DNA of 32,294 nucleotides from contig MHGF01000020.1 in assembly GCA_001805445.1 (NCBI GenBank), positions 1 to 32,294 on the forward strand, given 5' to 3'. Shown in pieces: positions 1-12,400 of the stretch. This DNA comes from Omnitrophica WOR_2 bacterium GWF2_43_52 (GTDB lineage: Bacteria > Omnitrophota > Gorgyraeia > Gygaellales > UBA12090). Each line of letters opens with the position of its first letter. Position 1 is the first letter of the stretch. Below the pieces are notes generated by a model. That model was given only the letters and a program-made list of their open reading frames with translations. It made no database searches and was not told the DNA's origin. The position numbers and the translations under genes were made by a program.

Positions 1-498
1 GAGTTTTTGAATAAACTTACTGATAATGATCCTGAGGGATTTTATCCGTCTGTCAATGCCGAGAGAATGGTAGTGAAAATGGATGATGGCAGGCAGGTAA
101 ACTTACATACAGCCTTAGCCGCGGTTGATACGGGTTTTAAATTGAAAGACGCGCAGCGCAGGCGCATCAGGGCTTTTGATATGCTTCTTAAATCAGCGGG
201 ATTGGCCCCGGATTGGAGAAAGAGATTTAGAGCTATGTCATATAGCGCGTTAATAAGTTTTGACTGGGGGCTGCTTATCGAATCAGACAAAGAGTATTTT
301 CTTGAGCTTTTAGTCGGGCTTAAGCATGCGCATGATTCCCTGGGACAGATTGTAAAGGATCCTATAGTAAAATCATTACAGCGCTGGATAGAGCAGTATT
401 GCATGAAGAAAAACAAAAATATAAAACAGCAGCCTGACAAAAGCGAAATAAGGCGAGCCATTACGCTGTTAGAAAATGAAATTCGCCTGAGCGTGGAA
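1..498 (+). other. Helical segment of unknown function, upstream of first SSPI junction
   Basis: Codons 1-166 are charged and mainly helical, for example the region with SAGLAPDWRKRFRAM and the following ISFDWGLLIESDKEYF. I recognise no catalytic motif. The segment ends in a short Lys/Gln-rich stretch followed by a helix (SEIRRAITLLENEIRL) and the first GSSPID junction at 499-516. It is probably the end of a domain that begins before the window. Confidence 0.5.
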
Positions 499-3400
499 GG
501 CTCAAGCCCCATAGATGCGCAACTGCTTACTGCGGCAACGGGGTATTATGAGAGAGGCTCTGAATTTAAGCAAGCGGGCGCGTTGGACGCGGCGCTCGTT
601 GAGTTTGAAAAATGCAGGCAGGCCTTAAAGGACTATCCTACGGCAAAGATGTATATAAGCGCCCTTGACCAGATAGCTACGCTGCAATCAGAACTATATC
701 AGTTTGATAAAGCCATTGCTACCATTAAAGAAGCAATAACGCATATACAAAAAGTAAATAGTCCGGATGCCGCGTTGGGATGGGACAGCAATTACCGTGT
801 TATAAGAGATTTCATTGCCGCGCAGCTGTATATTTATTTGGCAGGTTTTCATTATAACGCCGGACAAACTGGCAAAGAAGAAGCAAAGGGAATCCATGAG
901 GCGCTCGCCGCACTTCAGACTGTGGAGAAGATTTACAAGAAAACCTTTCAGTATACTCTCGATATGGGGACTGAGGAGCAAAAGAAGCCTTTGAAAGAGG
1001 TGTATGCCCGCCGCCTGACACTCCTTGGCTGCATCAGGAGATATGAAGGAGATAACGTTAAGGCAAAAGAGAGCTTTGAAAAAGCTCTGAAGTATAACGA
1101 TAAGAATACGACAGCCCGTATGGGACTTGTTATGTGCCTCATGGACGCGGGCACTGAAGAAAATTTAAAAGCAGCCAAGGAGAAGACGCAGGAGTTGGCA
1201 AAACTGATTGAAAAAGAAGGATTTTACGCCTATTCCGTTTCGCGTTATTTAGTTGAGGCAAGGATAGCCAGGGTAGATGAAAAGCTCGATGAAGCGATAG
1301 AGTTGCTTGCTCTGGGAATTACCTATAGCGATGAAAATAAGATGCCCCCGCATTTTAAGCTTGAACTGCTCGTAGAATACGGGGAATGCGGTGTGGCGTT
1401 AGGAAGGCATATTGAAGCAATGGATAATTTTAGGCATAGTTTAGAAATCGTAGGATTGGGCCAGCGGCGCGTGCCAGCATCAGGATGGCCGCGACTAATG
1501 GCAAGGCGCGGCCTGAATGGTTTTATCGGGGCATTGCAGGCAGTAACACAAGAAAGCTTGCGAAATCTTCCCGAAGGAGCAATACCCGCGCTTGATGGGC
1601 ATTTGCAATGGATGATGAGCTGGATAGGGATAGAAGAAATGAAAGTCCATATTCCTGGAAATATCGCTCAAACGGCGAAAGATACGGCTGATAAAGTTTC
1701 GAAGCTAAGGAATTTATTTGAGCAGATTAAAAATGCAAAGATACAAGGGCTCTCGGAAGATGAGTTAACGCAGGGTATCAATGGATATATCAAAACAATG
1801 ACAGAGCTGCTTACGAATGAATATATAGGCACGTTAAGCCAATATGAACTTAAGGCGCTCAAGATGAATATAGGAAAGATAGGAGCGGTTTTAAAGGAAA
1901 ATAGTTTTAACGAAGAATGTGATAAATTCAATAGCCTTATGAACGCGATTGCCGATGCGGATTTTAGAAAAGGGATAGAAAACGCGAGGGCAAAGCAAGG
2001 GCTTAGAGAGGTATTATTACCTTTAGTGGAATTTTATAAACTCCTGGAAGAAACTGGAATTCCTACACGCAAGGGGCGCAGTGACAGAGAGGAAGATTTG
2101 GCAGGCTATGTGCGCTATATGCTTTCCATAAATACCGCGGAGGAATTGAGTGATTTTATTCATAAGGCAGTATCTGAAGGGATACAGATTGACTCAATGA
2201 GGTTTGAAAATGGCGCCCGGCAGCTTTATATAGTGCCGTTTATGCCTAAAGAAGAGAAAAATGGATTACAAATTATTTTGGTTGCGGTAGATGCCCTAAA
2301 AAAACCTGTGGGCATTGCCGTATTGGACCGTAAGGGTTTTATTCAGGCTGTATTGCTTCTGCTTTCAGATGTGCCTTTAATGGCAGAGGTGGAAAGGCTA
2401 AAGAATGTTATTTTTAAATGCATCTCTACGCTGAATCAGGCAGTCTTATGGGCTGATAGGAATAAACCGGATGCCGAGAAAACAAAGATACGGTATAAGC
2501 TTGCATATTATGAAAACAAGAAGAATGATCAGAGGCAGATTATTGTTATTGCCAGCCAAAAACACGGGGGTAAGGTATCAGAGGTATGGCGCTGGCATGG
2601 GATAGATGGCGGGGTGCTCCAGAGGACAGGTAAAGAGATAATTACTCCCAGCGATACTGAGAGCTATTATGAGACTACGTGGTTTTATTATCATTATGAA
2701 ACAGGCAGGCCGGCTGAGATTGAAAGCTGCCGCGATTACGCGGGGGTAAAAACCAAAGAGGAAGAACTGTATGAATTTTATGGCTGGCTTAATAGCGCCG
2801 GTATAACTACTTTTCCTGAAGAGTTCATCCAAAACAGGATAATCAGTTATCTTAGTAAAAAGTTTGCGCAGAAGCCAAAAGCTGAAGAAACCATTGCCCA
2901 CATAGCTTCTCAGGTAATGAGTGAAGGCCTTGAGGTTTACCGTAAAAGCGATACGATGAGGTATTATTTGCTCGGTATGGCGCCGGTGGTAAAGGATAAT
3001 TCGCAAGCCATAAAGCTAAAATGGGACCTTGTCGTGGCAACGCGCGATAAGAGCGGAAATATCCAAGGCCCGGCAATTATTGGGCGGATACCATTGCTTC
3101 AGACAGTATTGTTTCTTTTGTCAGGCGCAAGCAAGATGGAGCAGGTTGAACAGGTATCCAAGATAGTGTTTGGGTTGCTTCACGCGGTTAACGAAGGGAT
3201 AGCTACCTACAACAAAACGCGCGAGGGCCAGAAAACCATTCATTATGCCCTTGCCTATTATCAAGAGCACACTCAACCTCGTTACATTATCCTCGTCTGC
3301 AATGAGTATAGCCTGAATGGCGATGCGCCTGTATTCATAGGGCAGAAATTGCGCTGGATTGAATTTGATAAAGGATACCGCAAGGAAATGGATGATAGAA

Positions 3401-6400
3401 AGGTGCCTTTTCTTGAGCTTCAGGCAATTACCACAGGATTTTATTATAACTTTGATAAAGTGTCAAAAGAGTGCGTATTCCTGAGTTTCCGCAATGAACC
3501 GTTGATTATTGAAGCTGGTGAAGGCAATAGAAATAGCCTGGTATTCTCTCCTGAGGCTCCTGTTTTATTTGAGGAAAACAGCGAAAAAAGAAGCCCGAAA
3601 CCGCGTACTAAGGCAGTTACGCAACAAGTTGATGAAGAAGCCGCGATAGAAGAGCGGGATTCAATATCAGCATGGATATACGAGAAGGCCAATAAACGCA
3701 AAGTGAAAAAGATTATTTCCCTGCTGCGCCTTAACTCAAAAGATAGCTTGGCCAGTTTGGCAAGGGGCATTGAGCAGGGAGAAATTGAGGCATTTTCTCA
3801 AGAGGCTGAAGATGGCCGTAGCGCCAGGGATGTGATTCTTCCTAAGGGGCAGCAGGGTGATGAAAAGTATTTACTGGGCGTTGTAACTGATGCCGTAAGC
3901 GGCGAGATTGCCTCTCTAGAGCTTATTCGTTATGATGAAAGGGATGCCTTGGCAGAATCTTTAGGGATAGGCGTTGATTCTCTGGAAGAAAATACGCTCA
4001 CTTACATTGTGGAAACAATAGCCCAGGGGAATATGGTTTTCTTTAGATATGTAGACGGTGCCGTAGAAATCCATATTGTTACGCCGCAAGAGTACGCGCG
4101 GATAAAAGATGTAAAAAACGAGCTCATCACGGTAACCAGAGACGAAAAAGGCGCAATGTATATTGGAGGAGAGTTGGCGCTTCTTCCTGAAACGGACATT
4201 TCAAAATTCCAGAGGAATGCCGGCGCATCGCCATCGCCTTCCGCGCAAGAGGCTAACTCACCCCTTAAGCAGGACGGCTATACTCTTCTATCAACGGGCA
4301 TGGCGTTTATCTGCGCGTCTTTACTGAGCAGCAGGATAGTGGCAGGGGCGTTGTATGGACAGGGAGCCCCTGAAACGCGCGAAGTTTCTTTCGCCGGATT
4401 AATCCGCATGGGGTGGATTATCCTGGCAATAACAGGGGCATGGCTTCTGTTTAAATTCATAAGGGGCAGGGTAGCTGCTACAATTACAAGCCATAAACTT
4501 AAGACGTTGGAGTATGCGCGCCATAACAATGTCGGCAGCCTTGGCGTTTGGAACGCAGCAGATGATGAATTGGCTAAAATAGAAAGTATGGAAGAATTAG
4601 AAGGAATGCTTAAAAAGGCAGGAGACGCTGCGTATACAAAACAGTATCTCAAGATTTCTTATCGCCTCGGGGTATTGAAAGTTCAGGCCAAGAGTATTGA
4701 AGAAAGCATTGCTATTTTTGAGAGCGTCTTAAAGAATATAGGAAGCGCGCAAGATGCCGGGTGGAAGAATGATGAAAAAACAGTGTTTAAAGCCAAGGCC
4801 TTAAGCACGATGGGTATGGCGTTATTCCTGCGAGCCGCCTTTGGCAGGCAGGGAGGGCATGGGACAGAAGAGGCGCTAGGGGCATTAAAGAAAGTTCTGA
4901 AGTTAAAAGGTTCAAGCGATGCCTTAAAGAGAATAAAAATAATCTCAAGCAAGGAAATAGGATATATCTTATTGCTTGAAGAAAATCCGGAGGAAGCAAT
5001 TGTATACCTCAATAACGCGGCACATGGCATAGAGTATCCTGAAAATAAAAATATACTTCTTGAAGCGAGGCTTCTCCTTTTGTTAGCGCTCTTAAAGGCC
5101 GAGAGAATTAAGTGGGCATGGAAAGAGTTTAAGTATCTTTCTAAAGAAACAAGGAAGGGAAAAGAAATACCCTGGAGGGCAGATGTAACTTTTGCCTTTG
5201 CTAAAATGAAACGATTGGGGCTGATTTCGCTGCTTGAAGAATGTGAGAACGATGATTTTATTGCCGCCTCAGAAATGTGCCAGGCAGCACTTGAATGTAT
5301 AGTTACAATACTATTGAAGAAGCTAATTAAAAAGCTTACTCGGGGCATGGATAATCTAAAAGGAGGTTATGCCATCATATGTACTATGCCTGATTTCTTA
5401 TATGAAAGAGGCCTTTGTAAGCTTGAGCTCGGCAAAACTGACGAAGCGAAGAAGGATTTTGCTTCCGCGCTTAGCCTTATTCTTTATGGCGAGTTGCGGC
5501 CCATAGTAGAATATGATTTGAGCACGTTTAAAGTATATATCGAAAAAGCAAGGTTGCGAAAGGATATCGTTATTGTTAATGATGTCCTGGAAGGGTTGTC
5601 GTTATGCGAAAATAACCTTATATTAAAATTAGTACAGGTATATGTGCGCCTTACCAGCGGCGATAAATTCGGTAAGGTTATTTCCCAGCTTAACGAGGCC
5701 AACTTCAGCGAGTGCGCAGCTGAGCGCCTCTCTGAGGAAAAATTACGGGCATTAAGAGACTACGTGGATACGCTCGCAAGAGAATTTGGAGAAAGAGGCC
5801 TTGTCGCCCAAAGAGATTACCTGGACTCTAGGAAATTATGGATAGAGGCGTTGATAGCGAAGAAGAAAAATTTACCGGTAAGCAGTTCTCTTTTCTTCTC
5901 ATATTGCCAGTTCCTGCCCGGCCATTACAATGAGCTGAATATTTCCGCCTTTCGGCTGCCAGTAGGCTTGTTTGGAATGGCTAAAGAGCGCTGGGAAAAT
6001 CCAAATATTACCGCGTTGTGGCTTAGCGTTTTTGATAGAGTAATAGGCTCTGATAAAGTCATTGTTAGGCCTTATGGAAGTATAACCTATGACCTTGATA
6101 AAAAGGGAATCCCGCGCTGGAACAAACTTAGTGATATAGACATCGATGTGTACGCAAGCAAAGAAAAAACATGCAATGCCATTTACGGGAAATGGAGAGA
6201 AATTGCGGATACCTTTATAGCACAGGCAAGTAAAGCGGGCTTAAAGGTAATTCTTGCTTCTTCCTCTAAGCCTGATACTGAAAACGATATGCAGCAGGAT
6301 GCAGGCCTATGTATCTTTTTGAAAACAAATACGTATTGTTCTATACCTATAAGTATTGGTGTTTTATCTTTTAGAGAGCTTTGGGGTAATGAGCCGATGG

Positions 6401-9400
6401 TAAGTTACAATCCGTTCGGCCTGTATTACGGTTCGCCTGCCATAATGGCACAGTTTAATAAGGAAGTTAAGAAAATGACACTTCTAGAAGCGCTAGATCA
6501 GCGTTTTACCCATTATCAACATTTATTTGAAATAGCCGTAGTGTTTATAAAAGGAGAAAACTGGATGCATGAACCGTTGCCTGCAAAGCCGCTCAAATAC
6601 CTAGCCCAGCTTGCATTTTTACGCGGCAGGCGGCATACGGGAGCCCGCCTTTTAAAAGAAGTAGACATAATCGCTGCACTATCCATTAAGGATAAAGCGC
6701 AAAGAATGGCAGAACAATTATTTAGGGAATATGCGCCTCTGCTTAGCCCCGGGCAAAACGCGCTTATTAAAGAGGAAATGAAAAGGAATCTCCTGGATAA
6801 ATTTTACAAGGCATCGTCAGCTGTTCGTAAATCAGCAGCTCAATCTTCTTTGCCGTGTAGAGCTGAACTAAGATATGATGCATATTATAATAGGCTGTGG
6901 CAGGGTATTAAACAGTCAGATTGCCTTCCGTGCCCCATTAGAAAGAATAGAATCAAGAGAAATACTTTACCTTCCGCGCCCCGTTGGAAAGAATTGTATC
7001 GGGTGTGGAGTTTGTTTTACCTCTCCGTGGCTGGTGGGGAAACAGACTTTACCGCTTTCCAACGGGGTATAGCTGGTGGGGAGTATTTACCACTTTCTGA
7101 CGGGGCGTGGCTGGTTTACTCTGAGAGCAGTCGAAGAGTGGTGTCTGATGTACCTGCTGCAGCCTATGGCCATAAGCATACTCAAGCTACTATTTCCTCA
7201 TCGGCATTAAGCAAAGATGATGTTATGGCCGAAAAATTAAACCATATTTTTGTAAATGCGGAGAGTAGAGGCAAGCTCTTTTATAATTCGTATCATACAA
7301 ACGCAATGAGGCTTGATTATATGCGGGAGATAATCGCGGAAAAAGATTTGTGTAGGATGGATACGTTTACCTGTTTGACGCGGTATATTATGCGTGCGCA
7401 TAAACTTGTCGAAGAATATGCCTCTGTTCCAGAAAGCTTGATGGCAAAAGGAAAACTTTTTCTGAGGCTTAAAGAGGAAATGGAGAAGATCGTCCGTTCT
7501 GTGTATCCTGAAAATCCTGCTCTGGTTACTGAAGTGATGGATATGTTTAAATGGTTAACTCAGGAATATCATCGCGCAAAAATAAGAAGAATAAATGCTC
7601 TCTCAAAACTGGATGAAGGTATTTTCTATATTAGCTATATCAGCAAAGATTTACAGGCGCAAGAGGGATGTGTGATTGGCGCTACAGAGAAAACAATACG
7701 TTCCTGGGATTATATAGGGCAAATCACGAATTTTTATCATGCCGTTTATCCCGGGGGGATAATACCGTTATGTGATAAATCGCATATTATGATAAGTTAT
7801 ATTTCTGAAGATATGCACATAGCCTCTGAGCTGATTGAAATGATAAAGCAGGAGAATGAGGCGCGCGCTATACTTTCGGTTGGCATTGGCAATGCGTCGT
7901 GGGAACCGTCACTCGCGCGGGAGGGCAGGCAGGCCATAGGAGTTGACTTAAGCATGGAGAGGTTAGCCGAGGCAAGAAAGAAAGGAAGCGCCCTATGCAG
8001 GGCAGACGCGCATTTCTTGCCTTTTAAGAGCAACAGTTTTGACCTCGTAGTTTTTTCTGAGTCCATAGGAGATATGGACTTAGAGATGGTGCTTAAGGAG
8101 GCCTTCAGGCTATTAAGGGTGAAAGGGGTAGTTATTATTACTACGTATGAGGCTCATGAAACTAAGCGGATAGAAAATACGCTTTATATCAAATATCCTC
8201 CTTCCGCTATTATAGAGGCGCTGGAAAATATCGGATTTAGCGATGTGATACAGAAAGAATTGGTTGGCCGGCTTGTCTTTAATCTCATTGCGCTAAGAGG
8301 AGTAAAACAAAAGCCTCGCACCTTAGAGCGCAAGGAACCCGGGAGTAACCCGCTTGACAGCCATTATAAGGATGCAGAGTATTATGTGCGGGAAATAATA
8401 GATGCGCGCAATTTTGATGAAAATAAGGCACATGATGAGAAATATTTAGCCGAATATACCTTAGGCTATTTGGAGCCGTTAGTGGCTATAATAGCCAAAA
8501 AAATTATAGAGCGGGATTTCAAGGCAATAGCAGAAGCGGCAAAAGCTATAGTTGCGTATCTTGAAAAAATAAGGGAGTATGCACGAGGAAAGCAAGCCTT
8601 TCAGGATTTTGAGAAGGATACTTTTACCGGTAAACTTAATAATTTAATCCAAACGGCAGCGAACGCGAATAGTTTGGCAGAGTGTAAAGAATTTATTGAA
8701 ACAACGGTTACCTTATTAGATAAAAATATCAAAGATATTAATGAAGTGTTGAATATTCTGCGTAAGCGGATTAAGAAAGATGGTGTAACCAGCAGCCCGG
8801 TATCTATCGGCTATAGAAACGAAACCAGCACGTTTATACAGGTAAATGGGTCTAAAATTGAGCTTGCTTGCAGGCAGGCTATCGCTGATATGGTGGCAGT
8901 AGGCGCGCTCGCGTGTTATTTTGAGGAAGGGAGTTTAAGAGAGCATATGCGCCGTTTGCGCGGCACGGATACGTTACCCCAAAAAATATCTATTCGCTTA
9001 GGCAGTGGCGTTCCGCAGATAACTTTTAACAGGAGTAAGTTTATTATTACTATTTGCGCATATTCAAAAATTAAAATTATTGAGCAGATAAAAATGGCAA
9101 TTAGCCCGGAGGCTGCCGGCCAGCATAAAAACTTGGTAAAACTGCCCGGTAAAAAACGATATGGCAGATTCTATGAAGCTCTCCCTGAAGCGATTGAAGT
9201 TAGAAACAGGAGACAGCAAGCCGTAGGAATTGACGATGATTTAGCGATATATACCGTTTACCGCGGGGATATTTTTGATTTCTATAAAACGCTTATTTTT
9301 GATTTAAAAGGGCATAATGCTCAGCGCGTTATTGAAACCCCGGGCCATTTATTGAAAATAGGCTGGATTGATATGTTACTTAATAGCGGTATGCCGCAAA

Positions 9401-12400
9401 AAGATTCGCATATTGACGTTTGCCTCTTCCACGCGAAGGCTGCCGAGTGGTTATGGAATACGCTTGCGTATGAATTAAAGGTTAATCCCGGATGGGAGTG
9501 GCGCCAGATATATACGCGGATACTTTTATTGATAGTTTCAAAGAGTGATGGCATAGGGTTAAAAAATATCACGGCAAACGGCGCCGGGCCTGTGTGGGCA
9601 TGGGATGTGGGCGCGCTGGTAAACGATAGTGAGGCTACCTTTAAGATGGCGCCCGAAGTTGACATAAAAGGCAATAGTCAGGGTTTAAATAGAGTATTTT
9701 TAGGAAATTCTACAGGAGTGGCCTCTCCCGTGGATAAGTGTATTAAGGTAATAGCGCCTGATTTTATTTCATCGGTAACCAGGCATATGAAATTACCCGC
9801 AAAAGTGATGGTGAATACGCTTATTACCGCTTTTGCCGCGGGTGATTTAATAGCCATAAAAGTAACAAGCGATAAGGGCGCCTACGATATATTTGAAATA
9901 GAAACCGGAGAAGAAGTTAAGCTAAAGGCAGGGCAAATACTTATTGGCGCCCTTGGCGCAAGATATGCCCAAAAAGGGGTTGATGGAAGGGTTCCTCGGA
10001 GAGGGGTTAAAGCAGGCGATAGCATCGAGATTTTAAGTGTCGGGGGTATTTTAGGCGAGTCTACGCGAGTCCATAGCGAGTTGTTGCCTCCGAGAAAGGC
10101 CAAGGTGTTAGGCATTGTGGTTTCTGATGAAAATAAAGAAGCCCCTCTTAATATGAGAAGCGCGGGGGTAGAATGGCTTGATCATCTTGAGAATAGCCCT
10201 CCCATAATTTTAGCCGTGGGGACTTCTATGGATGTGGGGAAAACATTGACCGCGGCACGAATAATAGGAGGATTGTCCGATAAAGGATATAAAGTCGCCG
10301 CGGTCAAATTTACGGGGACATCACGGATGAAAGACCCTGCCACATTTACTGCGATAGGACATCCTGTTTTGACGTTAGATTTTACTTATGCGGGCATACC
10401 TTCTGATACAAGCATAGCCAAAACCGAAATCCCAAGGGTGGTGAAAGGTTTAATAAGGCATATTGTTGAAGTGAGGCCGGACGTTGATATTATTGTGGCA
10501 GAACTGTCTGACGGAGTTATTGATTATGGAAGTGTCCCTACCTTAGATGACGCCGAAATACGAAGCAATGTATGCGCGTTAGTGTTGGCCGCGGATGTTG
10601 TAGAAAAGGCAATATCCCAAACAAGGTTTCTTAAGGAGAGATGGGGCATAGCGCCCGTGGGTATTACGGGTATAGTAACTGATGATTTACTAAGGTGTGG
10701 TGCAATTGAAAACGTGCTTAATATCAAAACATTCAATATGCTTAAAGAAGAAAGAATTGCAGAACGCAATGATTTGACGTGGCTTATCCAGAAAGAGATA
10801 TACAGCCACACTAACGCCTGTAAGCTAAAAATCACTTTAGGGAAGAAATTTTCCCCTTCGTTAGGTGGTATTGTCAAAACCAAGCCCGCGTTACTTATTA
10901 ATCAGATTATTGATACATTCAAGGTAAAGGATACGCTTGCAGAGAGGTTTAGAAGAGCGTTATTGCCTTGGAACTTAGGTTTTATAGGTCCAGATGTGTT
11001 ATTTTCAGAAGGCGGCCCTATTGTTCTTGAACTTAATACAAGGCCGCGAACTGTTATGTTAACGCCTCAGGATTTTGTTAAAGCGGCGTATGAGCGTTAT
11101 GTAAGAGCGTTTATTGATTTCTGTAAAACGCACGGCGTTAGGCCCAAAAAGGTGGGAATATTGATTAACGATAGCGAGAATTATCCTCATGAAATATTTG
11201 AAATACAGCAAGCACTTGAAAATCGCAATATTTCTTCGGAAGTTATAAAGCTGAGTAAGCCTGTTATCGGAAGATTTGACGCTATTTTCAGGTTCGCGAC
11301 AGACTTGCCGTCTATCAAGGAGTATAGCTTTGAAATTCCTATTATGAATTCTCTTTATGCTGACCTTATGGGAGGAGCGAATAAGGTTGAATTTGAGAAT
11401 GCGTGCGTAAAATTCGAGAGAAAATACGGGATAAAGATACAACGTCCGCTCACGTTTATCGCAAATACCATTGATGAGGTAATGAAGGCATTAACAAAGT
11501 TAAGGTATCAGGCGGTGATTAAAGCGTCAGACAGAAATATGGGTATAGGGATATATCCGATTGCGAATGAAGCGGAAGCAAGAAAAGCCGCGGAATTTAT
11601 CCAAGGGTATGCCAACAGCAACCCAAGGTATAGGTTCTTTCCCTGTGTTGTCCAGGAAAAGATACAGGCAAAGAAAACAAAGACAGGCAAAAGGGTCTTT
11701 GATTTCAGGTACACCCTTGCAAGGACAAATCAAGGGATAACTGTAATTACCGCGTATTCCCGTATGGCCGTGGAAAACAGCATCATTACCAATTGGTGGG
11801 GTAAAATGGGGACCATAGATTGGGATAGGGCAAAAGTATTAACAGAAGAGAATATGAGTGACCTGGGGCTTACGAGAGAAGATTTGATAATGGCTCTTTA
11901 TGAAAGTATGAAGGCGTTCGTAGCACTTGAAGATAATATCACAATTTCCAGCAATAAGACTGTTTTGGCTGCGCAGGTATCGTCTCCAGTGGAAAAAGGC
12001 GCTTATCCGCATCACAACGAATTAAAGGCTATGCCCTTTTGCAAGGGTAGCAACCTTATTGAGGAAAATGAACGCGGCTTCATTCTTTCTCAATGGGGGC
12101 AGATGCGTAATCACAATCGGGCTTCCTCAAGTATGGCGGCGAGGGAAGAATTAGAGAAAGTCGTAAGGGATATTTTTTCTTTGCTTAAAGAAAACAAGGC
12201 GCCTCCAGAGGCGTTGTATGAAATACTCGCCATATCCATTTTTAAGCAAACACCCTCCTTATCTTATTGTCTAGAGCTCCTGCAAGATATAGTTAATCCT
12301 TCAACAGAGAGAGAAACAAAAATAAAATGCATTGATAATCTAAAAACTAAAGCAGGTTTAGACACAGAGCCGCTTTTGTTCCTTGCCTATTATCAGGAGA

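Noticed and set aside
4683..5348. 221-residue open frame on the minus strand
   Set aside because: Antisense shadow of TPR/helical array 2; low-complexity Ser/Phe/Leu composition and no motif.
5361..5381. AGGAGG followed by ATG as a gene start
   Set aside because: The nearby ATGs at 5369 and 5379 are not in frame +1, and the +1 frame runs through the site inside a helical array.
6875..7072. Plus-strand frame 2 ORF with Cys residues (GCGVCF)
   Set aside because: It lies in the palindromic repeat, whose lack of stops in several frames explains it. The +1 frame continues on both sides.
6921..7115. CRISPR-like array
   Set aside because: Only four imperfect units, two in each orientation, without regular unique spacers.
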